A DNA stretch of 64,000 bases from Diogma glabrata (lineage: Eukaryota > Arthropoda > Insecta > Diptera > Cylindrotomidae), in NCBI GenBank assembly GCA_963693315.1, contig OY856188.1, positions 251,821,905-251,885,904 of the forward strand, written 5' to 3'. Each line of letters starts with the position of its first letter. The stretch's first letter is position 1. The position numbers were made by a program, and so were the translations under genes. The notes beneath the pieces are model-generated. The model was not told the origin of the DNA and ran no database searches. It saw nothing but the letters and a program-made list of their open reading frames with translations. Below, piece after piece: positions 1 through 10,803 of the stretch.

Positions 1-3
1 ATT

Positions 4-233
4 TTTCAGATGATAGTACACTGTACAAGTCATTTGTTTTCCTATCTTTAAAAGGGAAAAGGCATGAACGAATAAAGGCCGCCCGGAGAGACTCTGCCAT
101 AAATGTAAATGATAGCCTGAAAGTTTCCAATTGGGGTGACTGAAATATGTTCAATTTTAACTCAACCAAAACATGACTATTGATTGTTGCCAGATCAACG
201 ACCGAGTTTGCCAAAGATATTTCGATTATTGTG
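4..233 (+). pseudogene. CR1/Jockey-like reverse transcriptase relic
   Basis: This is a short piece of a dead non-LTR reverse transcriptase. It begins with FSDDSTLY, the catalytic YADD-type box with its first residue changed. A different frame then gives NDSLKVSNWGD, NFNSTKT and LLIVARSTTEFAKDI, interrupted by stop codons. The second half matches, residue for residue in many places, the minus-strand relic at 8645-9410, so both belong to one family. Frames change between the two blocks and stops occur after WGD and KT, so nothing is expressed. The left part lies outside the window. Confidence 0.75.
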
Positions 234-1244
234 TTTCGATTAAAATGTCGTAAAATTTTGCTGAACTTGACTGAAATTGCTTTTTAAAAAATTCATAAAA
301 AAAAAATCTGAATCTAAAAATCGCCATTTTTATAATTTTCCTTCAGAACAAAAAAAACTGATTCCCGACAGTCATATGCACAACGAATTTTATTTCTAAA
401 ACAAAAAATGATGCTGGTCCTAAACTTTCACAAGTTGTTAGATATGAAATAAGCTTCAATTTTCAGGCTATGCCATCTTTTTTTCAATTACACCGTTTTT
501 TTCTTATGTTACACCGTTAAAAATTATTTCAAAAAATTAACAGTGTACATTTTTAAAAACTTTGTTTTAATACCTATTCAACGACATATCATTTATGAAA
601 ATCGATTCAGTAGTTTTTCTACAATCGCTCGTCAAAATGCACTCACATCACAAAATAACAAAAAATTGAGGGGCACCCTGTGAAGACCCCTGGTCGAAAA
701 AAAAAATTCTAAGAGAACTTGTATTTTTTATTTATGAAAGACTATCTATAAACAAAAAATAATCAAAATTAAAAGGGGTCAAGTCAAAATTTCCCAAAAA
801 TTTGCTGAACTTGCGTGAAATTGCTCATAACTAAAACTGTGTTTCAATTAGTATTAATCTATACGAAGCTTAAACTTACTGAGCTTACTCAAATTAGTCA
901 ACTTTTTATTTAGCAGCAAATTGGTATTTAGTTTTGAGTAAAATTTCTTAAATTTGTTAAATAAATCATATAATCATTAAATTTTGAGCATTTGTTACAA
1001 AAAGGATTCTGTATAACTAGCGCGAACTTTTTTCAAACGTAAGTAATTACTAGAAGCCTCACTCTTTTTTGGAAAACGCTTTTCCAATAGATATACAATA
1101 TGTATATTATTTCCACCATGGAGAAAAATTAAAACAAATTTTATTTATAAATATAATGAAAAACAATGTTTTTTCAAGATACTTTCCGAATATTTTTGAT
1201 TAGACCTATTTAAATAATTGTTTTTACACGATACCTTTTGTTGA
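234..1244. other. AT-rich stretch without a gene
   Basis: This stretch consists of AT-rich sequence with many short A and T runs. No open frame with recognisable protein motifs, no tRNA-like box pair and no clear repeat structure was seen on either strand. Confidence 0.6.
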
Positions 1245-1311
1245 AATAATTTAGGTAAATTAGTTAATGAGAAGGGAATAATTTAGGAATAATTTAGGTA
1301 AATTAGTTAAT
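1245..1311 (+). repeat. 24-bp direct duplication at RTE 5' junction
   Basis: The 24 bases at 1245-1268 recur exactly at 1288-1311 (AT-rich, starting aataatttagg and ending ttagttaat), with a partial third copy of the first half at 1275-1287. The repeat sits at the left junction of the RTE retrotransposon. It overlaps the left target-site duplication at 1263-1273. It is probably a junction rearrangement made during insertion, or a later slippage event. Confidence 0.7.
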
Positions 1312-1472
1312 TAGTTGGGTAGTGAAATCCGAAATTCTACGTCCACGCCGTGCTACCTGGGTAATGCTAACAGAATTAGGTTGGTGTAGTTGAGAGGGGC
1401 AGAGTAAATACTGCTTATACTCAATGATTCTGCACCATGGCGAGTCATTGGCGCCACAAAACCAATGCAACT

Positions 1473-1634
1473 CAAGCGTCTGTTCTCCATGTTAGGGGCG
1501 GCTTGGAGCGGGCGTCTGTCTTGGATCAAGCGGCTCGCTATATAAACGTGTAGCAAGCGTCTGTTCTCCATGTTAGGGGCGGTTTGTAGCGGGCGTCTGT
1601 CTTGGATCAAGCGGCTCGCTATATAAACATGTAA
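1473..1634 (+). repeat. Two tandem 81-bp leader monomers of the RTE
   Basis: Two head-to-tail copies of an 81-bp block lie at 1473-1553 and 1554-1634 and differ at only a handful of positions. Each is GC-richer than the surroundings and ends with a TATATAAAC box. They lie just upstream of the retrotransposon's coding region. Tandem leader monomers with promoter activity are known in mouse L1; promoter function here is inference from position and the TATA-like box. Confidence 0.85.
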
Positions 1635-1659
1635 AAAGGTTGTTTCTGGTGACCTAAAG

Positions 1660-1707
1660 ATGCAGAACGAACCCATTCACGAAAATTTGGGTTGGGCGAA
1701 GGGCTAA
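1660..1707 (+). promoter_or_regulatory. Upstream ORF in the RTE leader
   Basis: A 15-codon open frame starts at the first ATG after the tandem leader monomers and stops at TAA 1705-1707. It lies 29 bases before the main ATG at 1737 and in another frame. If the transcript starts at the monomer TATA-like boxes, ribosomes would meet this ATG first. A role in limiting translation of the main frame is inference only. Confidence 0.4.
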
Positions 1708-1736
1708 CACCCCATTTCCGTAAAAAACTACTTGTC

Positions 1737-4721
1737 ATGAATTCTGTACACAGGCCTCGGATTATCTCGGATTCACTATTAGAACGACCTCGGAAACTGT
1801 ACCCGGACTACGATTTAAAAATGGGAACCTGGAACGTGCTAAGCCTTAGAAGACCAGGAGATCTACTGAAACTTACAAACCAAATCAATAGCTATACACT
1901 GGATATAGTGGCGTTACAAGAACTAAGATGGCCAGGGAGTGGAATCCACGAAACAGCCAAAGGATACACTCTCTACTATTGCGGTCATGAAAACGGAGGA
2001 GAATTTGGAGTTGGCTTTCTCACACATCGTCGCGTGAATCAACATGTTATCGACTTTCGCCCAATTAATATGCGGATATGCACAATGAGAATCCGCACGC
2101 AAAAATTTAATGTAACGATCATCAATGTTCATGCACCTACTGAAGACAAAGCAGATGACATTAAAGACCTGTTCTTCCTAGAACTCGAAGAAGTCATCAA
2201 TAACATCCCGCGGCACGATATAAAAATCGTGGTAGGTGACTTCAATGCGCAAATTGGTAGAAGTGCAGAACTTAAAACACATGTCGGCCCTAACAGCTTG
2301 CATCATGCTAGTAACAATAACGGCTTTCGCACAGCTGAACTGGCTATGATGTATGATCTAGTAATATCTAGCACTTTCTTTCCTCATAAGAGAATCCACA
2401 AAGCAACGTGGAAATCAAATGATGGAAGAACTGAAAATCAAATCGATCACGTCATGATTTCTAAGAGACACTCTACAAGTGTAACTGACGTTCGATCATA
2501 CAGAGGTGCTGATATGGACACCGATCATATGCTTGTCATCTTTAAGTATAAGTGCAAATTATCATCTACATTTAATAGGCAAGCAAAAAAGACCGTGCGC
2601 TGGAATGTCGAAGCATTTAAACACCTGGAAACACTGAATAGATATCAGGAAATTGTAACGCAAAACATAGAAGAGCATGACATCCCATCTGAGATGCCAT
2701 TAAACATAGAAGAAGAATGGCAAACGCTTCAATCAACCATCATATCCGCAGCACAAACTACAATCGGAAAACGACCACCGAAATCACGTAACGAATGGTT
2801 TGATGACGAGTGCCGCGAAAGCATTGACCACAAACAAAAACTGCGAGAAAAATGGTTAACAAGAAATACCCGAAGCTCCCAAACTGATTATCTATGCGCC
2901 AGAAAAGCCTCAGCAAAACTCCTACGGAAAAAGAAACGCGAACACATGAAGAGCTGTATCGAAAACATCAACCAACATGCGGCTAATGGAAATTCGAAAG
3001 AGTGTTTTGCCAATGCGCGGAATCTGACCAAAGATTTCCACCCAAGATCTACAGCCATCAAAAATGGAAACAACGAGCTTACAACAAGTGAACGTGATGT
3101 GCTGGAAGTATGGCGATCCCACTTTCAAGACCTACTGAATAGGACGAACGAAGTTCATCCTATTCGAGCAATTGCTCCGTCAAGTGAGGAGATTTTTGTC
3201 CCTTACCCAACAATAGAAGAAGTGGAAGCTGCCATCAAAAAATTAAAAAATGGCAAATCACCAGGTATCGATGGAATCCCTGCAGAACTACTTAAGAATG
3301 GAGGAGCAGCTCTGGTCTCACGTATATATGATCTGATTCTTGCAATCTGGGACCAAGAAGAACTACCTGCTGAATGGAAAACAGCTCTCATTGTTCCGCT
3401 ACATAAAAAAGGTGACCGCCTAAAGTGTGCAAATTATCGTGGAATCGCACTGTTGAACACTGCATATAAAATACTAGCTAATGTCGTACTCGCTCGGCTC
3501 ATCCCGTTTGCCGAATCTATCATCGGCGACTATCAGTGTGGTTTTCGTCCCAACCGTTCAACCACAGATCAATGTTTTACCTTAAGGATGATTCTGGAAA
3601 AATGTTGGGAGTACAACATCAGCATTCACCAGCTCTACGTTGATTTCAAGCAAGCATATGATAGCATCATCCGCGACAACCTCTGGTCTGCACTCATATG
3701 CCTTGGTATTCCAGAGAAACTTGTTTCTCTGTGCAAACTCACAACATCGGGATCAAACTGTAGAATAGTAATCGAAGGGTCAGTTTCTGACTCTTTTGAT
3801 ATAACATCAGGTGTTCGACAAGGTGATGCACTCGCACCCGTACTATTTAATTTGGCGCTTGAGTACGCGATAAGAAAAAGCCGCATTGAGACACAAAACT
3901 GTATATTTAACAAATCTAGTCAAATTCTTGGCTATGCAGATGATATTGTGCTTCTCGGACGTAGAACAAGCGATATCAAGGATAGTCTCTCTCGGCTTGA
4001 AAGAAATGCTAAACGACTTGGATTATGCATTAACACCGGCAAGACTAAACTATTAACAACATCCAGGAATAAACCTCCCGGCAATCTGAATACTGGCGAC
4101 TATGAAGTGGAACGTGTGGAAAACTTCAAATACCTCGGGTCTGTAATAACATCGTCAAATGACATGCAGGCAGATATTAAAGCTCGTGTCTCAGCCGCAT
4201 ACAGAGTTTTCTACGCATACTCAAAACTTTTGCGATCTAAACATCTTTCGCAGTCGTGCAAACTCACACTTTACAAAGCATTAATTCGACCTGTGCTTAC
4301 CTTTGTCAGCGAAAGCTGGACACTGACTTCCTCCGATTGTAGAATTTTATCAACATTCGAGAGGAAAGTCATACGAACAATTTATGGTCCATGTAAAGTT
4401 GCTGAAAATCAGTATAGAATCCGAATGAATCATGAAATCAGACAGCTTCTTGGAGGCTGCGATGTAATCGGATTCATTAAATCTAACCGGATTAGATGGT
4501 TTGGTCATGTAGAAAGGGCACCATTAGATAGAATGATTAAAAAAGCGTCCCAACAACAACCAGCTGGTGTTCGTCGAAGAGGAAGACCTAGACAACGCTG
4601 GCGTGATGACATCATCCAAGACCTTCGTGATATAGGATGTCGAAACTGGGGTCAACTGGTCATGGAACGAGACGATTGGAAGCTGATTGCACAGACGGCA
4701 AAATCCCTCCATGGGATGTAA
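1737..4721 (+). CDS. RTE endonuclease-reverse transcriptase
   Basis: This 994-residue protein drives target-primed reverse transcription of the element. The N-terminal apurinic-like endonuclease (about residues 27-260) shows GTWNV, LQELRW, VVGDFNAQ (G167, D168, N170), a QIDHVMIS block and the closing DTDHM. The central reverse transcriptase has NGKSPGIDGIPAELLK, NYRGIALLN, QCGFRPNRSTTDQ, the VDFKQAYDS box, GVRQGDALAPVLFN and the catalytic YADD at residues 733-736. The C-terminus is basic and ends in the RWFGHVERA and RRRGRPRQRW blocks usual for RTE. The frame stays open upstream to a TGA at 1650, but the first in-frame ATG is at 1737, which I take as the start. No frameshift or lost catalytic residue is seen. 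It has no separate ORF1, as usual for the clade. Confidence 0.93.
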   Translation: MNSVHRPRIISDSLLERPRKLYPDYDLKMGTWNVLSLRRPGDLLKLTNQINSYTLDIVALQELRWPGSGIHETAKGYTLYYCGHENGGEFGVGFLTHRRVNQHVIDFRPINMRICTMRIRTQKFNVTIINVHAPTEDKADDIKDLFFLELEEVINNIPRHDIKIVVGDFNAQIGRSAELKTHVGPNSLHHASNNNGFRTAELAMMYDLVISSTFFPHKRIHKATWKSNDGRTENQIDHVMISKRHSTSVTDVRSYRGADMDTDHMLVIFKYKCKLSSTFNRQAKKTVRWNVEAFKHLETLNRYQEIVTQNIEEHDIPSEMPLNIEEEWQTLQSTIISAAQTTIGKRPPKSRNEWFDDECRESIDHKQKLREKWLTRNTRSSQTDYLCARKASAKLLRKKKREHMKSCIENINQHAANGNSKECFANARNLTKDFHPRSTAIKNGNNELTTSERDVLEVWRSHFQDLLNRTNEVHPIRAIAPSSEEIFVPYPTIEEVEAAIKKLKNGKSPGIDGIPAELLKNGGAALVSRIYDLILAIWDQEELPAEWKTALIVPLHKKGDRLKCANYRGIALLNTAYKILANVVLARLIPFAESIIGDYQCGFRPNRSTTDQCFTLRMILEKCWEYNISIHQLYVDFKQAYDSIIRDNLWSALICLGIPEKLVSLCKLTTSGSNCRIVIEGSVSDSFDITSGVRQGDALAPVLFNLALEYAIRKSRIETQNCIFNKSSQILGYADDIVLLGRRTSDIKDSLSRLERNAKRLGLCINTGKTKLLTTSRNKPPGNLNTGDYEVERVENFKYLGSVITSSNDMQADIKARVSAAYRVFYAYSKLLRSKHLSQSCKLTLYKALIRPVLTFVSESWTLTSSDCRILSTFERKVIRTIYGPCKVAENQYRIRMNHEIRQLLGGCDVIGFIKSNRIRWFGHVERAPLDRMIKKASQQQPAGVRRRGRPRQRWRDDIIQDLRDIGCRNWGQLVMERDDWKLIAQTAKSLHGM

Positions 4722-4726
4722 ACGCC

Positions 4727-4750
4727 AGAGAGAGAGAGAGAGAGAGAGAG
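4727..4750 (+). repeat. (AG)12 tail of the RTE element
   Basis: Twelve AG dinucleotides follow the stop codon after five bases. RTE elements usually end in a short microsatellite rather than poly(A), so this marks the 3' end of the insertion. Confidence 0.85.
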
Positions 4751-4760
4751 TTAATGAGAA

Positions 4761-6640
4761 AAGCAAAGAATCCTTAATTTAAAATCATGATAAATTTAGA
4801 AAAAATGTAATAAAAATGAGTTTAATTTTTTGTTTACCAGAAATTTACAATTGAATGTTGTAGGGAAGAAGGAATCAAAAACGATCAAACAACAACCTGA
4901 AGGTATAATTAATTGAAATATGAGAAAGGAGAAAACGAAATTTTTACAATTATGAACCTTCAACACTTTAAACTTGGTTTACCATAAATTATACTGCGAG
5001 ATACTAAAAGAATATTTAATAATAATAGAATATTTAATTTATCTTGAATTAATCTCAGATAAAAAATTCGTTAATTAATTAAGACGCAAATGAAAAATAT
5101 CCTAAGAATACCGAAATGTATCGGTTATTCAGAAAAGATAAATCAGCTACCCGAAAAACAAAATAAAAGAATCGAATTGCTTCAGTAAAAAATAACAACA
5201 TAATAAATTAAAATGAAGGTTAAATAATAAATTGATGTTAAAATATTCAATGTTTAAAAAAAAAATAATAAAATTTAATTCACATAATTTTAGTAGATAC
5301 GAATTAAAAACTAAAAAATAAATTTGTTTAGAGCTAAATGTTCTTACTTAATTAAATTCACACATCAGTTTGGTATTTACTTGGTGAAAATAGTAAAATC
5401 CACTTATATTAATTACTCCTGCATTTGTTTATATTAAAAGTGAGATTTGCTAAAAAAACTACCGTTTCTAAAATCTATAAAAATAATCCACCAGAATTCT
5501 AGAAAGGAAAATCTACAAAAAGATTAAATAAAAATATGAGTTTTTGGATATATCGGAACGGAGCGGAGCAGTCGTATTATGTTTTATTAAACTAACGGAA
5601 GGAAGCAAATAGAAAATAAACAGAATGGAACGGCACATTCTGATGCGCATTTAGTTTTATCATAAAATGAAATATGACAAATGCAATTATTTCATGGGAC
5701 TACCAATAAGCTTATGTTACAAATCAAATCCACCTCATAAACTTATTTTGATACATTTTTTCAATAAAGCAAAAACACGCTTGATATCGTTTTATTAATA
5801 CAGTGCATCCGCCAATACTCCTAAGATACCAATTTGACTGATGACATCTATCTGATATCGCTCATGTATTTCTATATAGCATATGTTTCTCTATAAGTAT
5901 CCCATGTATCTCTACAGCATCTCGATAGCTCATGCATCACTATAGCAGTGATCAAAGGACACGGTATTAAGTTACACCAATAGTACGTGTGACCATGTTT
6001 AAGAAACTAAATTAATTTTTTTAATTAAATTAATTAATTAAATTAATTTTATTGTTTTTAAAATAAAATGCGTGAGCATTTGGAGCAGGGCGAATGATTA
6101 CATTCTCTAATAAAAAGTCTTTCTAATAAGTAATTTACACACAACCGTTTAGCCTTGAAGGAGTGAAACCTTATTCTTGGGCTTAATAATTTTACCAGAA
6201 CAGTAGATAAATTGTTTTTAAGAATTCTAGAAACCCCCCCCAGAGCACCAGATACGTTTAAAACCGACTGCTTATGTTCAATATGGACACAGGCATTTCA
6301 ATAGAGCATATAAGCGTCCCAAACAGTTAAAACTCGAATACGACTCTGCATGAGTTCAATTAATTCTGTAAAGGAAAGCAAGGTAGATAGTCTTGAATTT
6401 TTTGTAAAATATATTTTAAAAGTGTTGTCTAGTTGCTCAAGCTATTTCAAAGAAAGTTACTGTGATTCTCTATGAGTTTATATGGTGATCCTAAACGAAC
6501 GCTGGTGATCAAATACAGCAATTTTACTGTATACGTTTTAGATTATTGGATTGAATATGTAATATATCTCGAAAGGATAATCAGTCAACTTTCAATCTAA
6601 CAAATCACCCCTTAGTTTGATACTTACTGACATGGGATTG
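4761..6640. other. AT-rich intergenic DNA
   Basis: This is non-coding by inspection. A loosely repetitive patch at about 5810-5960 repeats short phrases such as ctatata and catgtat. An eight-base C run lies near 6234-6241. No protein motif or RNA gene was recognised. Confidence 0.5.
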
Positions 6641-6826
6641 CTAGATTTTACTCGTAGGGTGTTGTGGAAAACAAAGCGTTGTACCTTCCACCTTATTCTG
6701 CACCAAATTATATTGGTCATAAATTAGCTGGATGCGATTGACCAGTGCCTCCAAACTCTTAAGTGAAACTACAGCCGTTTTTCCAAAATGAGGAACTGGC
6801 CCTGAACTGCAAATTGAGAATGACAT
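6641..6826 (-). CDS. Possible orphan exon, function unknown
   Basis: A 61-codon minus-strand frame stands out because it is less AT-rich and less low-complexity than its surroundings. It contains VSLKSLEALVNRIQLIYDQY, which could form an amphipathic helix, and ends KI-stop. The ATG at 6824-6826 is followed within 15 bases by a good acceptor (aatttgcag, ending near 6812). The real exon may therefore begin inside the frame, at SGPVPHFGKTAVV. Possible donors occur near its end, including gtaagtat just past the stop. I do not recognise the protein. It could be an exon of a host gene, part of an unrecognised mobile element, or chance. Confidence 0.22.
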   Translation of the reverse strand: MSFSICSSGPVPHFGKTAVVSLKSLEALVNRIQLIYDQYNLVQNKVEGTTLCFPQHPTSKI

Positions 6827-6873
6827 GTTTTGCTAAGGTTGGGTTTTGCGGCACTACAGCATATCATCTGTCA

Positions 6874-6894
6874 TTCAAACGTTCGACGTTTGAA
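6874..6894. repeat. Perfect 9+3+9 dyad
   Basis: The sequence ttcaaacgt, a 3-base spacer (tcg), then acgtttgaa form a perfect inverted repeat. It could be a binding site or a small hairpin. It has no recognised partner gene. Confidence 0.5.
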
Positions 6895-8644
6895 GAATAA
6901 TACTCTTCACAGAGCAAGAATCCGCAAACTTTATATTGGTGGATATTGAATCCGCAAAAAACGCGATTTGCATAGAAGGCAAGTTGTTATCTTGGGCAAA
7001 ATTTAAAATTTTAATTTAACATTAAACATAGTAAGATTCGTTTTATTGATTATTTTGGAGAGGTTGTTTGTGTCCTAAAGTATGTTATTGATTCGTTTCA
7101 AGGAATATTCTATAACTAAGATTGATGATTAAGTAAGGTGTAGTGCTCATGCGTAATTGCGTAAATGCTACTTAATTAATAACTTTGCTTTTCTTTATTC
7201 GTATACACGTTGCTTCTACAATTCTTCCGATAGAGTTGAGCAAACAGTACAATCAAAAATATCCGGAAGCACTTTAGAAGCAAAATTATGAGATTCCTTT
7301 AATTCTATTCGTGACTCGGTTCATTTATTGATTTTCAGCTGAAAAAGTTGCATATAGTAAACGTAAATCTTTCCCAATTCGAAGTTGCAAAACACGAGAA
7401 AAATATGCAATTCATTATCCGAGCAAGGCTTGTCCACACTAGAAATAAAACGATTCATCGGCCAATCTTGGACTTACAATAAATGTTGTTTAGATAACTT
7501 CCATCAACTACCCAAGGTATGACTACGAATAAATTTTTCGTTTTAAGCAGTTAAGCAGATAACCGGGTGTTACCGGTAAAACGGGTGATTCGGTGTACCG
7601 TGTTAACCAGACTGTAGAAACAGTATGGTGTATAACTCGCCAATATGTACATTTTCCAATAATTCCACAATAATAATTCCAACAAATATTAAATAACAAA
7701 AAGTAAACGTACGCACGACATTGCGTTATACGTATTGTAATTTCTTATTATTGTGAATCAGCCTAGTTTCCAAGAGAAAAGTTGCATGTATTTTATAGTA
7801 TCACGTATGCTTTAGATTAATAAAAAAAGATTCTCCATTATTACATATTCCAATGACACGCCATATTTTTGTTGTTTCAATTATTTGTTGTTATAAAAGT
7901 TTCATATTTAAAAAATCGATAAATATTGTTCAAAATAAATTGTGTTTTCTTAGCTAAAATTATTGCCTGGACAGTTTGTGGAAATTTAATTACTTGATTT
8001 AATCCCAAAAAGAGTAATTACGGCTCCACCGTTTCGATCATCAAACATATTTAATTTATATATGGCCATTCCTTAAGATTACTAGCTGAAAAACTAAAAC
8101 TAATTAAATCAAAGATTTTTAATATTTAAAAATGATTAACAGTAATTAGATTAAACAAGTCACCTGTGCGGGAGGCACCGAAATGTCAGACATGGCGAAC
8201 TTTTATTGATAAAAAAATCAATTCTATAAGAGATCATCTGAGAATAATCGTTAATTTTGTTTTTACATCTACTTTGGTCTCTCGTATGTCTTCTTTATTT
8301 CTGCAATCTATTTAACTCCATCAAGTTTTGTTTAAAGATATTATAAATCATTGAATGGAATAATAGAGCATTAAGCAACACTATTTGGACAACGCCACTA
8401 ACAGCAACCGGAACGGTTTTAAAATTCCAGTAATATTCCAATAATATTCTGCTGAATATATGTTTAGTTTAAATTTCAAGCTTCGTAAACGGAATTTAAT
8501 GAAACTTGGGTATAAAATTTTACAACACCAGGACAGGACGTTGACATGGTTTGTATGTGTTATGGACACATATTTTTTTTTTTAAATAAAAAGTGTTGTG
8601 TAATAGGGTTTAGAATATGTGTCACAACAACACATAAATATCTT
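6895..8644. other. AT-rich intergenic DNA
   Basis: No protein motif, RNA gene or organised repeat was recognised on either strand in this AT-rich stretch. Confidence 0.5.
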
Positions 8645-9410
8645 TTAAGACATAGCTCCCACAACAACTTGCGCTCTAAGGTGTTGATAAACGCTTTTTT
8701 TAAACCTCAGCGGATTGAAGCCACCTGAGACTATGGATTCCGGCAAACTATTTCATCTGTATGCAGTTCGGACAAAGAAGTATTTCTGCGATCTGCCAGT
8801 ATGACAGCGTGGGATCTCGACCGTTTGACTGGTTGCGATTGTCGAGTGGAACGGGGGTAAGAATAAGTTTGAGGAATGATGCTACTGATTTCATCTGAGC
8901 ACTGTTGATGACGATATTTGTAAAAAACAACGAGGTCAGGTCAGCAACAGTGCGACGATGTTGTAGGGAATCAAGTTTTGATGTCAAAGTTCGATCACCC
9001 ACAATTCGTATAGCCCGCTTTTGAACAGAGTCTAAGAGGGCCAAGATCGAAACAGAAGCCGCACCCCAAACTTGACAACAGTACTTCATACAGGGACGAA
9101 TATAGGACTTATAAACATGGAGCAATTGGTATGGAGTGAAATATTTTTTGCATCTATTTAGGAAGCCGAGTTTTTTGGGCGCGCTTTTTGCCATCGCCAT
9201 TACATGATCGTTCCAGAGTAGGTCATTTGAAACTGTAACACCCAATAAACGAATGTTTTTACATTCTCCTATTGGTTCATTACACATAATGAATAAAATA
9301 TCTTTGGGGAACTCGGTCTTTGATCTGGAAACAATCAACAGCTGTGTTTTGGTAGAGTTAAAATTGACCAGGTTTTGGTCACCCCAATCGGCGACTTTAT
9401 TTAGGTCTTA
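8645..9410 (-). pseudogene. CR1/Jockey-like reverse transcriptase, C-terminal relic
   Basis: This is the 3' end of a non-LTR reverse transcriptase. Reading on the minus strand it gives DLNKVADWGDQNLVNFN, STKTQLLIVSRSKTEFPKD, then the thumb and C-terminal blocks LGFLNRCKKYFTPYQLL, YKSYIRPCMKYCCQVWGAA, LLDSVQKRAIRIVGD and LDSLQHRRTVADL. The frame is open from about 9408 to a TAG near 8748. A +1 shift there restores LPESIVSGGFNPLRFKKSVY, and the true end is TAA at 8645-8647. So there is one frameshift near the C-terminus and a 5' truncation that removed the endonuclease and the catalytic core. The relic at 4-233 is the same family. Confidence 0.88.
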
Positions 9411-10189
9411 TATTGTAATTTTTACTACAAAGCTCATTTTAACTAAAAACAAATAGTTTCTGGATAAACATTAAAGAAAACTATTACAACTGCAAGGAAG
9501 ACAGATGGGACAAAAGGTTCTACAAATTAGAATCAATGAATCGGCGGTCTTTCTTTCATGATCTACAAAATAATTTTGATGCAATGTCTGATGCGTCAAA
9601 ATGATGCTATAAGCCTATAAATAATACAAATCATATTTCAATAGTTTAAAATATTTTAAGGGTACTATTAATTCGACTGTGTGGCAAAGCACTCAGTTGA
9701 GAAGCGCAGAACTCCCCCACTTACAATCTGATCTACTTATGGCACTGCACCCAAAATAAAGACAAACCATTGTTTGACGAATAAAACTAACAATTATGCT
9801 AATAACACGTTGCTCGGCCAATGGTCCTTAAAAAACAACCATGCTTTTTAACACTGGGAAATATTTGAAAGATAGCAAAGGACTGTAGCTCCTATAAATA
9901 ATGAAATCAAAGCCTATAAAACAAAATTACGACTGTCGGATTACGAATCGAATTTTTTTCAAACTATTTCTTTTTTCAACTAGTCCTGACAATTCCTACA
10001 GGACTTTCACGAGTAAAAATATTTTATTTTGACACTATTTGGACCAGACCATTTTTATTTGGACGCCATTGTAAAAAAGATTTATGTAATATGACGTGGA
10101 AGAGACCTTAGCAGTGTTGTTCAAACACATTCTGCTTTATGAAGAACTTCAATAATATGTGTGGTTATTTTTCATATAGAAGAAAATAC
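9411..10189. other. Possibly degraded retroelement DNA, no gene
   Basis: No frame is long or recognisable. Scattered short plus-strand phrases, for example PINNEIKAYKTKLRLSDYES near 9890-9950, look protein-like and precede a reverse transcriptase scrap at 10190. This may be the decayed 5' part of the same element. Confidence 0.3.
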
Positions 10190-10310
10190 AATCGGGTGCT
10201 TCTCAGGAAAAGGACTTGTTTTCTATTTCGTGGACTTTGGCAATAGATAGGTTGCTTAAGAAGCTGGCAGAAGAGTTTAAATACGATGTTTGAATATTAT
10301 TCTGCATCTG
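10190..10310 (+). pseudogene. LOA-like reverse transcriptase scrap
   Basis: A short plus-strand frame reads SGASQEKDLFSISWTLAID followed by RLLKKLAEEFKYDV. This fits the block usually seen as GCPQGGVLSPLLW and the helix after it in RNase H-bearing non-LTR elements. Only this block survives, and a stop follows immediately. Confidence 0.5.
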
Positions 10311-10803
10311 CTACCTATCAACGCATTTAAAAACAGCATCTAAAACAGAACCGAGCCACCGTGGATCTGCAGTAAATACCAGACTGGTATAAATTTGTTG
10401 CTTTTGCACTACACTAAACTCTAGGATTACCGTTTTGTGTTACAACCTTAACCAACTGTTACAAAAACTACAAATATCTAAGTGATTTTGTATCCTTTCA
10501 TCGGGCGGCCTTTTAAGAGGGAGAAAGTTCGCCAAATCAAATCATATACCTCCACAATATGTTAAAAATTTATTTACTAATGCAAGTTCCTCTACTAAAA
10601 AAATGTTAAATCGCTATTCGGTGTACAGCTATTGAAACCCCTAGTATGTAGGGAAACTGGTAGTTTCAAGATTCTTAAGGATTAAAAACCTCACTGAATA
10701 AACATTGATTACAGCTCTCATTAATTGACTTCAAAATTTGTCATGCACTCCAGATAATTTAAAGAAGGAAGCCTAGCTGGAGGACGATGTGAAACCATAT
10801 CAG

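Larger units (their letters stand above)
1263..4760 (+). mobile_element. RTE-clade non-LTR retrotransposon, full length
   Basis: This is an RTE-type element with a leader, one long open frame, almost no 3' untranslated region and a (GA)n tail at 4727-4750, as is typical of this clade. An 11-bp direct repeat, gttaatgagaa, lies at 1263-1273 and again at 4750-4760, which I read as the target-site duplication. The first g of the right copy could instead belong to the GA tail. The true 5' end of the element is probably near 1312-1317, because 1288-1311 duplicates flanking DNA. The open frame has no stop codon across 994 residues, so insertion was recent compared with every other retroelement here. 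Confidence 0.85.

Noticed and set aside
1317..1357. Possible HDV-like self-cleaving ribozyme at the RTE 5' end (gggtag pairing with ctacc)
   Set aside because: Only one helix can be matched; the remaining nested helices and the catalytic C context could not be recognised.
1353..1676. 107-codon minus-strand frame with repeated HVYIASRLIQDRRPLQ
   Set aside because: It is a reverse reading of the two 81-bp leader monomers of the RTE element.
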